This document shows positions 1 through 11,319 of a stretch of DNA of 64,000 nucleotides, piece by piece. The stretch's first letter is position 1, and each line of letters begins with the position of its first letter. The notes beneath the pieces were generated by a model that had not been told where the DNA came from, made no database searches, and saw only the letters and a program-made list of their open reading frames with translations. The translations under genes and the position numbers were made by a program. This DNA is from Candidatus Accumulibacter sp. ACC003 (GTDB lineage Bacteria; Pseudomonadota; Gammaproteobacteria; Burkholderiales; Rhodocyclaceae). The stretch is from contig NZ_CAJQTX010000011.1 in the NCBI RefSeq assembly GCF_907163085.1, positions 124,001-188,000 on the forward strand. The letters run 5' to 3'.

Positions 1-1680
1 TTCCCGCCAGCGGGGGTTAACGACCTGGTGAGTGCCGGGAAGAGATTCGTCTCCGTACTCGATAAGCCCATCAATATCATAATGTTCCATCATGTACGCG
101 AAGTAGTTTTCCTGGCACCAACGGGCGAACATCCGCCCAGCGATGGTGGTGTTTCCGAGTTGCCGGGCGGTCGTGATCACGGCTGTTTGATGTCCCGTCT
201 GGGTCAGCCGACGAACTTCGCTCACGGCCAGGCTGCCATCGCCTGTGCCGAGTCGGGTTTCGCGCATGGCGAGTTTCATCCCGGTGCTGCCGCCTGCCGG
301 CAGATGGACTTCCTGTTCCTGAAACACCTCTTCGGACCAGAGGTCCTTGACGTTCTTGCGGTAGGTCAGTGCGCCGATGCGCTGTTTCCAGAGTCTGCCG
401 AGGAGACTCTGGGTGGCCCCTTCCCGATCGAAGACCATGACAAACCGGTGCAGGGTCGGGTCGGCGTCCAGTTCGGCCGGCGTCGGCTGTCCCGGGACAA
501 TCTCCAGCAGTTGGGGGACGATGTCCTTGAGCAGGGTCTCGGCGAGTCCGTCATTGAGCGGCTGCGAAACCACAAAGAACGGGCGACCCAGGGCATCGTT
601 AACCCAGTAGTCGGTGGTGCCCCGCAGGCACAGGCGTTCGCGCGAGACGTAGCGCTTCGACAGCCTGGCCTGCTCGCCGTGATACACCCGAACATGACCA
701 TCGACATACAGGTAACCCGCTTCTTCTGGCTCGCTTTCCATCCAGAGCTTCGCGAGATCCCGCATCCAGGCTGCCGGGTCACCCGTCTTGGCCAGCAGAT
801 GGACCTTTTCCCGCAGGGTGCGGACTTCCGGTACCCGGTCCAGGCCGATGACTTTGCCGAGTTCTCCGGGCGAGGTTTGTCGCAGATGTTCCGGCCGCTT
901 GATTCGCCCCAGGGCCATGAAGCCGAGGACGAGAAGGATGTGCAAGGCGCTGTAGAATCCCCGGGGCAGCTTGAGATGGCGATCCAGGCCGGTCAGTAGC
1001 CCGTTCGCGCACAAGGCCGGCAAGCCGGCCAACAGCCCCCCCATCGCCACATCGTGGCTCGCTTCGAAGCGCGTCGTCGCACCGGTCGCCAATCCCAGCG
1101 CCGTTTGGATCCGCTCGTCGGCGCGCGTGCAGGCGGTGCCCATCCCCGCGGCGGCTTCCGCATCCGCCCGGCTGCGCTCACTCTTGGTGCTCGCCGCTTC
1201 CAACTCCCCTGCCTCTTGCGGCAAGGCGGCCAACTGCGGCACGCCCTGGCGCCGGATCGCCTTGCGCAGCGTCGACTCTTGGACGCCCACCTGCCGTGCC
1301 ACTTCGGCAGGACGCTTTCCCTCGCTCAACAGCCGCGCGCATTCGGCACTCTTGTCCGGCGTCATGATCCGCGGCCGGCTCGCCGCCGCCGGTCGAAAGA
1401 AAGACGATGGCCCGGCTTTGCGGCTTTGTCCCACCCAGTTCATCAGCGTGCGGTGCGGGATGCACAGCGGTGGCCTTTCCAGTTCGACCGCCTTGACGTG
1501 CCCGTTCTCCATCAGGCTGGTCAGAGCGAACCTGCGGCCAGCGTCGTCTCCTACGGGGTGCGAGAAGTAATTGTCTCCCCCAACAAAGTAGATCGCTTGG
1601 CCATCCTTCTCCAGAATCGCCAACCCTTCTCCCACTTTCTGCGCACCATCCGGAAACCCTGGAAGCCACGATTGCCTCAA
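1..1680 (-). CDS. Large DDE-type transposase, 3' end outside the window
   Basis: An uninterrupted minus-strand frame of 560 codons runs from a TTG start at 1680 (AAGGAGG eight bases upstream) to the window edge with no stop. An early helix-turn-helix-like stretch contains PAEVARQVGVQESTLRKAI. Later come YLYVDGHVRVYHG and MVFDREG, which look like the first two acidic positions of a DDE nuclease, and RGTTDYWVNDALGRPFFVV. The gene resembles long putative transposases common in IS-rich proteobacteria, but I cannot assign an IS family. The left end and catalytic glutamate region lie partly outside, so the element ends are undefined. Several shorter frames over this stretch are shadows. Confidence 0.72.
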   Translation of the reverse strand, partial: MRQSWLPGFPDGAQKVGEGLAILEKDGQAIYFVGGDNYFSHPVGDDAGRRFALTSLMENGHVKAVELERPPLCIPHRTLMNWVGQSRKAGPSSFFRPAAASRPRIMTPDKSAECARLLSEGKRPAEVARQVGVQESTLRKAIRRQGVPQLAALPQEAGELEAASTKSERSRADAEAAAGMGTACTRADERIQTALGLATGATTRFEASHDVAMGGLLAGLPALCANGLLTGLDRHLKLPRGFYSALHILLVLGFMALGRIKRPEHLRQTSPGELGKVIGLDRVPEVRTLREKVHLLAKTGDPAAWMRDLAKLWMESEPEEAGYLYVDGHVRVYHGEQARLSKRYVSRERLCLRGTTDYWVNDALGRPFFVVSQPLNDGLAETLLKDIVPQLLEIVPGQPTPAELDADPTLHRFVMVFDREGATQSLLGRLWKQRIGALTYRKNVKDLWSEEVFQEQEVHLPAGGSTGMKLAMRETRLGTGDGSLAVSEVRRLTQTGHQTAVITTARQLGNTTIAGRMFARWCQENYFAYMMEHYDIDGLIEYGDESLPGTHQVVNPRWRE

Positions 1681-1929
1681 CGTCTGCTCCTCCTTGCACT
1701 CCTAGCGAAGCTTGGTTTATGCCATAAGAAAATCATGGCCGTCAAAATAAAGTGCCACGTGCAATTCCGGAATTCTACCTACATTCCCGGCCGGGATCAG
1801 GAAATCTGAACTTGCGTGTAAGTATTCGGTGAACCCGTAGCCCCCGCTTTTTTGGTCGGCGTGGTTCAGTCAGCGATTGGCGGGTAGACCGGAAATCTGG
1901 ACTGGACACAGCAGCGGAAATCCGGCACC

Positions 1930-3630
1930 ATGCGGCGCATGGACACGGGTGCGGACATCATTGGCGGAGGATCGGCGGCAAGTCACCGCCAAGTGGCGCC
2001 GTTCGCCGAGGTGTTGGTGACGTTGACCAAGGAGCAGGAAATCAAGCTCCGCTGGGAGGCCAGCTTCTGGCGGAGCCAACATCGACAAGCGCTGGTTCGG
2101 TTGGCGCAATCGGAGGCCGCTCATCGGGTGGAAATGGCGCAAGCGGCGGCGCGCGAGGCGGCCTTGCGCAGCGAACTGGAGCAGGCCAAGGGCAAGATCC
2201 GCGATCTGCAAAAACGCCTGTTTGGTCGCAAGTCAGAACGCTCTTCGGGAGCCGAGAAGAACCCGGCGGCGGACCAAAAATCGTCGCGAGCTCGAGGTCA
2301 GCAACCGGGAGCAGCGGGTCACGGGCGGAACCCGGAAAGTCACTTGCCGACGCAGATCGAGGTCATCGACATCGACTGCCCGCATTGCCCGGACTGTGGT
2401 CTGGGCTACGTCGACTTTCCCGGCACGGAAGACAGTGAAGTCCTCGAGATCGAGGTCAAGGCCTACCGCCGGAAGATCTGCCGGCGGCGCTACCGGCGGA
2501 CCTGTCAGTGTTCGGGCGCGCGGGGTATTCTGACCGCGCCACCGCCGGCACGATTGATCCCGCGTGGAAAGTACGGCGTGTCGATCTGGGTGCACCTGCT
2601 GCTGTCGAAGTTCTTGTACGGCCAGCCGACGCATCGGCTTCTGCGAGACTTGTCCGACCACGGACTGACGCTCTCGGCAGGAACGGTGGCCGGCGGACTG
2701 CGTGCCTTGGCACCGCTGTTCGAGCCGCTTGAAGAAGCACTGCTTGGCCAACTACGCAGCGAGAAACAGTGGCACGCAGACGAGACCCGCTGGCGGGTCT
2801 TTGCCGAGACCGAAGGGAAGGTCGGACATCGCTGGTATTTCTGGGTGTTCCACGGCCCATCGGTCATCCACTTCGTGCTCGACCCGAGCCGCTCGGCGGC
2901 GGTGCCGATCCGGGAGCTCTCCGGTAGCGCCGGAGGAGTCATCATCTGTGATCGCTATTCGGCCTACAAGAAGCTCGCGCGAGTCCTTGACCACTTCATT
3001 CTGGCTTTCTGCTGGGCACATCAGCGGCGTGATTTCCTGGAACTGGCCAACGCCCATCCGGAGCTCGCGGACTGGGCACTGGCCTGGGTCGAGCAGATCG
3101 CTCAGCTCTACCACTTGAATGGACGGCGCCTGGAAGTCCGTAGCGACCCAGTACAGTGGGCCGAACGCGACCGCGCCTTGCGGCAGGCGATCACGCAAAT
3201 GGCCAGTCAACGGGAAAGCGAACTGGCGAACCCGGCGCTCAAAATGCCGGCGAGCAAGGTGCTGCGAAGCATGCGCAAACATTGGTCCGGCCTGACCGTC
3301 TTTGTCGACCGCCCCGAGGTGGCGATGGACAATAATGCCGCCGAGCGCGCACAGCGCACGCCGGTGGTCGCACGCAAGAACTTCTATGGGTCGGGCAGTC
3401 TCTGGTCCGGCGCACTCGCCGCGACGATGTTCAGCTTGCTGCTGACGCTGCGCTTGTGGGGAATCAACCCGCGCACCTGGCTGACGGCGTATCTGGAGGC
3501 CTGCGCCGCCAACGGCAACCTGCCGCCGACGGACTTGAGTGCCTTTCTGCCCTGGGCGATGGCGACCGATCGACTGGCTCAGATGCGTGGCATCCCGGTC
3601 GATCAGAGCCGTCCCATCGATAGCTCGTGA
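1930..3630 (+). CDS. IS66 family transposase (TnpC type)
   Basis: This 566-residue protein is the DDE transposase of the surrounding element. A coiled-coil N-terminal part (about 60-105, ending in LQKRLFGRKSER) is the IS66 leucine-zipper-like region. A cysteine cluster CPHCPDCGLGY near 150 is the zinc-finger-like segment. The catalytic core shows WHADETRW, ICDRYSAY and DNNAAERAQR, matching the D, D and E positions of IS66 TnpC. The last four bases overlap the start of the DUF4338 gene (ATGA-like coupling), so the two are probably co-translated. The start is uncertain: an ATG at 1939 or an internal site near LTKEQEIKLRW is also possible. Confidence 0.9.
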   Translation: MRRMDTGADIIGGGSAASHRQVAPFAEVLVTLTKEQEIKLRWEASFWRSQHRQALVRLAQSEAAHRVEMAQAAAREAALRSELEQAKGKIRDLQKRLFGRKSERSSGAEKNPAADQKSSRARGQQPGAAGHGRNPESHLPTQIEVIDIDCPHCPDCGLGYVDFPGTEDSEVLEIEVKAYRRKICRRRYRRTCQCSGARGILTAPPPARLIPRGKYGVSIWVHLLLSKFLYGQPTHRLLRDLSDHGLTLSAGTVAGGLRALAPLFEPLEEALLGQLRSEKQWHADETRWRVFAETEGKVGHRWYFWVFHGPSVIHFVLDPSRSAAVPIRELSGSAGGVIICDRYSAYKKLARVLDHFILAFCWAHQRRDFLELANAHPELADWALAWVEQIAQLYHLNGRRLEVRSDPVQWAERDRALRQAITQMASQRESELANPALKMPASKVLRSMRKHWSGLTVFVDRPEVAMDNNAAERAQRTPVVARKNFYGSGSLWSGALAATMFSLLLTLRLWGINPRTWLTAYLEACAANGNLPPTDLSAFLPWAMATDRLAQMRGIPVDQSRPIDSS

Positions 3631-4484
3631 AGCCTTATTGCGGGCGTCACTTTACCGACGACGAACTGCAGGCCCTCTGCCGCCTGATCGAAGCCCATCC
3701 TGGCAGCAGCCGCGCGCAACTGTCGCGCCAGGTGTGTGAGCTCTTCGACTGGCGTAAGCCCAATGGCGAGCTGAAGGATATGACCTGCCGGGTGGCCATG
3801 CTGCGTATGCAGGCCGACGGCCTGCTCACCCTGCCGGCGGCACGACGGGCCGCTCCTCGCCAACCCGAGTATCTGCCTACTCACGCCACCGATCCACAAC
3901 CGTTGCTCACCCAGCCGGTGCATGAACTGCCGCCGCTGCGTCTGCATCAGGTCGTCGGTTCGGCGAACTCGCGTCTGTGGAACGAGTACATCGCCCGCTA
4001 CCACTATCTCGGCCACACGCCCATGGCGGGCAGTCAGAGCCGCTACTTCGTCTTCGCCGGCGAGACCCTGGTCGCCTTGCTCAGCTTCGGCGCCAGCGCC
4101 TGGAAACTCGCCGCGCGCGAGCAATTCATCGGTTGGCACGATGAGCAGCGACAAAGGAACCTGCAACTGGTGGTGAACAATGCCCGCTTTCTGATCCTGC
4201 CCTGGATCCAGTGCAAGGGCCTGGCCTCCAAGATCCTCTCGCTTATGCAGCGGCAATTGCCCAAGGACTGGCTGGCGCGCTACGGCTACCGCCCCGTACT
4301 ACTCGAAACCTTCGTCGAGACGCCCCGCCATCGCGGCACCTGCTACCAGGCCGCCAACTGGATCAAGGTCGGCCAAACCGCCGGCCGAGGCAAGAAGTGC
4401 CCCACCCGCAAGTCGATCCTCCCGATCAAGGATATCTGGCTCTATCCCCTTCACCGATCCTTCCGATCAGTCCTCTGCCGCTAA
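3627..4484 (+). CDS. DUF4338 (DruA-like) protein encoded in the IS66-like element
   Basis: This 285-residue protein belongs to DUF4338, the domain of DruA from the Druantia anti-phage system. The N-terminal ~90 residues look helical and DNA-binding-like. The domain itself begins near 115 and shows YHYLGH, ALLSFGASAWK, EQFIGWHD, LVVNNARFLILP, SKILSLMQRQLPKDW, VLLETFVETPRHRGTCYQ and AANWIKVGQTAGRGKK. The same motif series occurs in the N-terminal half of the ISAs1 transposase at 20549 and 38033. It is translationally coupled to the transposase and lies inside the inverted repeats, so it is a passenger or accessory factor of the element. Its biochemical role is unknown; no other Druantia genes are present here. 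Confidence 0.85.
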   Translation: MKPYCGRHFTDDELQALCRLIEAHPGSSRAQLSRQVCELFDWRKPNGELKDMTCRVAMLRMQADGLLTLPAARRAAPRQPEYLPTHATDPQPLLTQPVHELPPLRLHQVVGSANSRLWNEYIARYHYLGHTPMAGSQSRYFVFAGETLVALLSFGASAWKLAAREQFIGWHDEQRQRNLQLVVNNARFLILPWIQCKGLASKILSLMQRQLPKDWLARYGYRPVLLETFVETPRHRGTCYQAANWIKVGQTAGRGKKCPTRKSILPIKDIWLYPLHRSFRSVLCR

Positions 4485-4510
4485 CCCGCCTCGGCAATGG
4501 CGCTGGCGCG

Positions 4511-5180
<670 letters not shown>

Positions 5181-5185
5181 CCACG

Positions 5186-5554
5186 TCAGTCGGCGTTGCG
5201 CAGGATCTGCTTGACGACGATGCCGCCCATGCTGTGGCTGATGAAGGCGAGCGGACGCTGGCCCAGTCCCTCGATGCTCAGCAGGTCCAGCACTTGATTG
5301 CCGCGATCGGCGAGCGGCATGGATTCTTCCTTCCACTTCGACCCGCTCGCCGCGTAGCCGAGCGTCCAGATGCCGAGGCCCGGCACATCCTCGGCGAGCC
5401 AGTTGGGCCAGAAGCTGCCGATGTTGTCTTTGTCGGCCATCCAGGTGGTCCACGAATCGCCGCCCAGGCCGTGCACGAACACCACATCCATGGCGCGCCG
5501 GGGATCGTCGCAACCGGCGATCTTCTGGAGATCGGGCCGGCGGTTGATCAGCAT
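5186..5554 (-). pseudogene. Alpha/beta-hydrolase gene truncated by the IS3 element
   Basis: The 122-residue fragment starts at an ATG with GGGAG upstream, 21 bp after the TIR gene. It carries DVVFVHGLGGD (oxyanion-hole region) and FISHSMGGIVVKQIL (the nucleophile elbow around the catalytic serine). The reading frame then stops at RNAD where IS3 sequence begins, so the catalytic acid and histidine are lost. Lipase-like hydrolases of this type often sit beside TIR, EAD and STAND genes in bacterial conflict loci. The intact ancestor was probably an effector or effector-processing enzyme co-transcribed with the TIR gene. The visible remnant should be inactive. Confidence 0.75.
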
Positions 5555-5575
5555 TGGTGACTCCCTTGTTATTTT

Positions 5576-6442
5576 TCACCTTGTCGTCGCTGCCGGCGGA
5601 TACGATGCTGCGGGCGCAGCCGCTGCCGGCTTTTGCTGCGCCGTTGCCAGGGGTGCCGCTAACACCATTCCCAGGTGCTGCAGGACGGCGTGGTAAACCT
5701 TGACCAGTGTGGCATGCTGCGCCTCGGGCGAGAGCGTCGCCAGCGGCACGGCGCCCGCACCGCTCGCGGCCATGAGGTGTGCGACCGGCGAACCGGCAAT
5801 CGACATCGGGCGAAGCGGCAACCACAGGATGAGCATCTCGCCCTTGCGCTGTGCTGCCAGCGCCGGTTTGATTTCGCATTCGGCTGCGCCGCAGGTGGGC
5901 CCGAAGTAGTCGTCGCTGGCGAGCATGATCATGATGCGGGCGCGCGCCAGGTGTTCGTCGATTTGTCTTTGAAAGTCGCTGCCGCTCGGAATCTTTGTGT
6001 CGTCCCAGATCAGCTCGTGCAGCCGGGAATCGGCGTCGAGCACCTGCCGCAGCTGCGTGTGCCATTGGCGATCGCGGTGACGGTAGCTAATGTAGACGAG
6101 ATCGCGCACCGGCGAGGCGGCGTTCGAAGACATCGCCGTGGCTTGGCCACATCGCTGGTCGAGCGCGTCGATCAACGCCTGGAATTCGGCCTGGCGCTCA
6201 TCGCCCGCCGCGCCGCGTACGGTTTCGAGCAGAAGCGCTAACGCATGCCGCGAGCCGAGGCAGCCTCGATCGAGCAGAGTGCGTACGCAGGTGACCACGA
6301 AATCCGCTGTTGCGCCGCGCTGCGGGATGCTGTCGTAGACCTTGCGCCGCTCGCCACTGAATGCCAGCGTCAGCCAGGTGTCACGACGCTCCTCGGCCAT
6401 GTGGGGTGTGAGCAACTGCGCGGCGAGCTTGAAGATGTCCAC
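5576..6442 (-). CDS. TIR-domain protein with N-terminal effector-associated-like domain
   Basis: This 288-residue soluble protein has a small helical N-terminal module (about 1-95, ending RQAEFQALIDALD) resembling the effector-associated domains described in NTP-dependent bacterial conflict systems. A TIR domain follows (about 112-235): VRDLVYISYRHRDRQW, IWDDTKIPSGSDFQRQIDEHLARARIMIMLASDDYF and CGAAECEI, where the glutamate is placed like the catalytic residue of NAD-cleaving TIRs. The C-terminus is Ala/Pro-rich. The start is a GTG without a clear ribosome site, so it could be further in. The partner hydrolase downstream is broken, so the module may be only half functional. No STAND NTPase or adaptor is adjacent. 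Confidence 0.8.
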   Translation of the reverse strand: MDIFKLAAQLLTPHMAEERRDTWLTLAFSGERRKVYDSIPQRGATADFVVTCVRTLLDRGCLGSRHALALLLETVRGAAGDERQAEFQALIDALDQRCGQATAMSSNAASPVRDLVYISYRHRDRQWHTQLRQVLDADSRLHELIWDDTKIPSGSDFQRQIDEHLARARIMIMLASDDYFGPTCGAAECEIKPALAAQRKGEMLILWLPLRPMSIAGSPVAHLMAASGAGAVPLATLSPEAQHATLVKVYHAVLQHLGMVLAAPLATAQQKPAAAAPAASYPPAATTR

Positions 6443-6902
6443 GATTTTTTTTGTAGCTTGGGGTATGCAATCGGACTGGCAAGCATATTACCGCACTCTG
6501 CGGCGGCTTAGTCACGCCTGGATTCTGCTGAGGATGCCGGCGGAGAGCCGCTGTCGTTCCCGTTTCATCGCGGCGGCTTTTTTCTAGCGCATCCCGAACG
6601 CTTTCACTATCCCGCTCTGACGCCGATAACCGACTGCTGATTTCCGCTCCGGACACGCTCAGCCCCCGAGTCATCGTTACGGCAAGAGTACGAACGCAAC
6701 TTGAGAGGCATGACCACCGAGCCGGTGAAACTGGCTGCACTACTGGCGCGACACGCTCGCGGGAAACACGGCCCGCGACCGCATGCACGTCCGGTGGCTA
6801 TAAAGCCGCCAACTGGATCAAGGTCGGGATACTCGGCAGTGCGCCTCGGCCACGCGCTCGCCGAATAGTTACCGATGCCTCATGCCCGCGAAGTGGGTCG
6901 AA
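6443..6902. other. Non-coding gap between the TIR gene and guaA
   Basis: No convincing gene. The left part is AT-poorer spacer with a T-run at 6443-6450 next to the TIR start. The right part contains the decayed DUF4338-element end annotated separately at 6805-6872. Short frames here show no recognisable domain. Confidence 0.5.
6805..6872 (+). pseudogene. Relic of a DUF4338-bearing IS66-like element (3' end)
   Basis: The 23 bases at 6805-6827 are identical to bases within the DUF4338 gene at about 4349-4371, encoding the AANWIKVG motif. After a deletion, the sequence ends in CGCCGAATAGTTAC at 6859-6872, close to the right terminus of the IS66-like element (GGCCGAATACTTAC). Gene interior and element end keep the same order and orientation, so this is an internally deleted remnant of a related insertion immediately downstream of guaA. 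It is only 68 bp, and the terminal part is an approximate match. Confidence 0.6.
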
Positions 6903-8468
6903 TCATTCCCACTCGATCGTCGCCGGTGGCTTGCCCGAGATGTCGTAGACCACCCGGTTGATGCCGCGGACTTCGTTGATGATCCGGTTCGAGACTTTGC
7001 CGAGCAGGCTGTGCGGCAGTTCGGCCCATTGTGCGGTCATGAAGTCCTGTGTTTCGACGGCGCGCAGGGCGACGACGTATTCGTAGGTGCGGCCGTCGCC
7101 CATCACCCCCACCGACTTGACCGGCAGGAAGACGGCGAAGGCCTGACTGGTCTTTTCGTACCAGCCTGACGCGCGCAGCTCGTCGATGAAAATGGCGTCG
7201 GCGCGACGCAGCAGGTCGGCGAACTCGGGCTTCACCTCGCCGAGAATCCTGACACCGAGGCCGGGGCCGGGGAAGGGGTGGCGATAGACCATGTCGTGGG
7301 GCAGGCCGAGCGCGACGCCGAGTTCGCGTACTTCGTCCTTGAACAGTTCGCGCAGCGGCTCAAGTAGCTTCAGATTGAGTTCTTCCGGCAGGCCGCCGAC
7401 GTTGTGATGGCTCTTGATGGTGTGCGCCTTCTTGGTCTTGGCGCCGGCCGATTCGATCACGTCGGGGTAGATCGTTCCCTGCGCCAGCCATTTGGCGTTG
7501 GCGAGCTTGTTGGCCTCGGCCTGGAAGACCTCGACGAACTCGCGGCCGATGATCTTGCGCTTCTGTTCAGGATCGGTCACCCCCTGCAGATGGCCCATGA
7601 ACTGCGCGGCGGCGTCGACATGCACCACCTTGAGACCGAGATTGCGGGCGAAGGTCTGCATCACCTGCTCGGTTTCGTTGAGACGCAGCAGGCCGTTGTC
7701 GACGAAAACACACGTGAGTTGGTCACCGATAGCGCGCTGGATCAGCGCTGCCGCAACCGACGAATCGACGCCGCCGGAGAGGCCGAGGATGACTTCCTCG
7801 TCGCCGACCTGCGAACGGATTCTGGCGACCGCTTCGTCGACATAGTCGGGCATGTTCCAGTCGTGGCCGCAGCCGCAGATGTCGCGCACGAAGCGGCCGA
7901 GGATGTCCTTGCCCTTGATGGTGTGCGTGACCTCGGGATGAAATTGCACCGCGTAGAATTTGCGCTCCTCGTCGGCCATCGCCGCGATCGCCGTCGATTC
8001 ATTGCTGCCGATCAACTTGAATCCCGGGGGCAGGGCGGTGACCTTGTCGCCGTGGCTCATCCACACGTCGAGTAGCCCGTGGCCCTCGCCGTTGCGTCTA
8101 TCCTCGATTCCCTTGAACAGTTCGGAGTGGCCGCGGGCGCGCATTTCGGCGTAGCCGAATTCGCGTTTGTTCGAGCTCTCGACGCTGCCGCCCAACTGCG
8201 TGGCCATCAGCTGCATGCCGTAGCAGATGCCGAGGACCGGCACACCGAGTTCGAAGACCACCTGCGGGGCTTTGAACTCGGCGACGTCGTAGACCGAATT
8301 GGGGCCGCCGGAAAGGATGATTCCCTGCGGCTGGAAGTCGCGGATGAAGTCCTCGGAGACGTCGTACGGATGCAGCTCGCAATAGACCTGTTGTTCGCGG
8401 ACGCGGCGGGCGATCAACTGCGCGACCTGCGAGCCGAAGTCGAGAATCAGGATCTTTTGATGGGACAT
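6903..8468 (-). CDS. guaA: GMP synthase (glutamine-hydrolysing)
   Basis: GuaA converts XMP to GMP using ATP and glutamine, the last step of de novo guanylate synthesis in the cytosol. The 521-residue length is normal. The N-terminal class-I glutamine amidotransferase shows the nucleophile motif GICYGMQLM and the histidine in QFHPEVTHT. The ATP pyrophosphatase domain has the P-loop [11 protein letters not shown]. The C-terminal dimerisation domain ends in PPATIEWE, a strongly conserved terminus. It follows guaB by 58 bp in the same direction, the common guaBA operon order. Confidence 0.98.
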   Translation of the reverse strand: MSHQKILILDFGSQVAQLIARRVREQQVYCELHPYDVSEDFIRDFQPQGIILSGGPNSVYDVAEFKAPQVVFELGVPVLGICYGMQLMATQLGGSVESSNKREFGYAEMRARGHSELFKGIEDRRNGEGHGLLDVWMSHGDKVTALPPGFKLIGSNESTAIAAMADEERKFYAVQFHPEVTHTIKGKDILGRFVRDICGCGHDWNMPDYVDEAVARIRSQVGDEEVILGLSGGVDSSVAAALIQRAIGDQLTCVFVDNGLLRLNETEQVMQTFARNLGLKVVHVDAAAQFMGHLQGVTDPEQKRKIIGREFVEVFQAEANKLANAKWLAQGTIYPDVIESAGAKTKKAHTIKSHHNVGGLPEELNLKLLEPLRELFKDEVRELGVALGLPHDMVYRHPFPGPGLGVRILGEVKPEFADLLRRADAIFIDELRASGWYEKTSQAFAVFLPVKSVGVMGDGRTYEYVVALRAVETQDFMTAQWAELPHSLLGKVSNRIINEVRGINRVVYDISGKPPATIEWE

Positions 8469-8487
8469 GGCGACGCCTCAAATGAAG

Positions 8488-8508
8488 CGGGCGGCCTGCA
8501 GCCGCCCG
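8488..8508. other. Stem-loop in the guaB-guaA gap
   Basis: An 8-bp perfect stem CGGGCGGC / GCCGCCCG closes a 5-base loop between the guaB stop and the guaA start. No T tract follows on the transcribed strand, so it is not a standard terminator. It could tune guaA expression or mRNA stability. Confidence 0.5.
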
Positions 8509-8526
8509 GTGGTCATCGATCGATGC

Positions 8527-10490
<1,964 letters not shown>

Positions 10491-10496
10491 GCGTCG

Positions 10497-10805
10497 TTAC
10501 TCGCTGTCGCCCTTTTTCATGAGCTTGCCGGCGGCGGCGCGTTGTTTGCGTACCTCCTTGGGGTCGGCAATCAAGGGCCGGTAGATTTCAACGCGCTCCT
10601 GGTCGCGCAAGGCGGCGTCGGCCTTGGCGAGCTTGGCAAAGACGCCGAACTTGTTCTTGCTCAGGTCGATTTCCGGATGCTTCTGCAGCAGGCCAGACGC
10701 TTCAATCGCTTGCCGCACGGTAGACCCCGCAGGCAGTTGCAGGCGGACGATCTGCTGCTTGCCGGGCAAGGCATAGACGACTTCGACGTTGAGCGTTTCA
10801 GGCAT
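10497..10805 (-). CDS. rnfH: RnfH / UPF0125 ubiquitin-like protein
   Basis: A 102-residue beta-grasp protein of the RnfH family: LNVEVVYALPGKQQIVRLQLPAGSTVRQAIEASGLL, then FAKLAKADAALRDQERVEIYRPLIADPKEVRKQRA, the family's most conserved block. The ATG used here overlaps the ratA stop codon, which favours it over a start four codons upstream. The RatA-RnfH pair is a conserved unit. Despite proposals of toxin-antitoxin behaviour, the molecular role of RnfH is unclear. Confidence 0.92.
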   Translation of the reverse strand: MPETLNVEVVYALPGKQQIVRLQLPAGSTVRQAIEASGLLQKHPEIDLSKNKFGVFAKLAKADAALRDQERVEIYRPLIADPKEVRKQRAAAGKLMKKGDSE

Positions 10806-11241
10806 TCGGCACGCCATGAATTTCGTTGGCGCGTTTGACGAAGGCGTCGACGAAGGTGTTGGCGATCTGGCTGAACACCGGGCCGATCATTTTTTCGAGC
10901 ATCTTGCTGGAGAACTCGTACGACAGCTGGAACTCGATCTTGCACGCGTAGTCAGCCAGTGGCTTGAAGTGCCAGAAACCATCGAGCCGCCGGAAGGGCC
11001 CGTCGACCAGCCGGATTTTCATCGACAGCGGCGATTCCTTGTCGTTCTCGGTGGTGAAGTGCGAGCTGACCCGACGGTAGTTGATGTGCAGCGTGGCGAC
11101 CGTCTTGCGGTCGTCGCGGAACTCGCAGTGCGTCGCGCTGCACCATGGCAGGAATTGCGGATAGTCCTCGACACGGTCGACGAGGTCGAACATCTGTTGC
11201 GATGAGCGCTCGATCAGAACCGATTTCTTGACTGTGGCCAT
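10798..11241 (-). CDS. ratA: RatA-type START/Coq10-like protein
   Basis: A 147-residue member of the polyketide cyclase / Coq10-like START family. [24 protein letters not shown] is the hallmark N-terminal segment, and [13 protein letters not shown] and [16 protein letters not shown] follow. RatA of E. coli binds 50S subunits and blocks 70S association; Coq10 relatives bind ubiquinone, so either role is possible. I use the ATG at 11241, though a GTG four codons earlier is in frame. Divergent from smpB and coupled to rnfH, as in many Betaproteobacteria. Confidence 0.9.
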   Translation of the reverse strand: MATVKKSVLIERSSQQMFDLVDRVEDYPQFLPWCSATHCEFRDDRKTVATLHINYRRVSSHFTTENDKESPLSMKIRLVDGPFRRLDGFWHFKPLADYACKIEFQLSYEFSSKMLEKMIGPVFSQIANTFVDAFVKRANEIHGVPNA

Positions 11242-11319
11242 CCGCTGCCGCACCCTGTGAATCCTGTAGAATCGCGCATTCTAGCACCGCAGACCCCTAA
11301 TCTCCCGAGAAAAAGCACC

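Noticed and set aside
28-999. Long plus-strand frame over the left-edge transposase
   Set aside because: It is the complement of the uninterrupted minus-strand transposase frame, which has clear transposase motifs; the plus-strand translation has none.
3627-4484. A complete Druantia anti-phage locus
   Set aside because: Only the DruA-like domain is present. No DruE-type helicase or other Druantia genes were found in the window, and the gene lies within IS inverted repeats.
6443-6902. Small genes between the TIR gene and guaA
   Set aside because: Short frames have no ribosome sites or domains, and part of the stretch is explained as an element relic.
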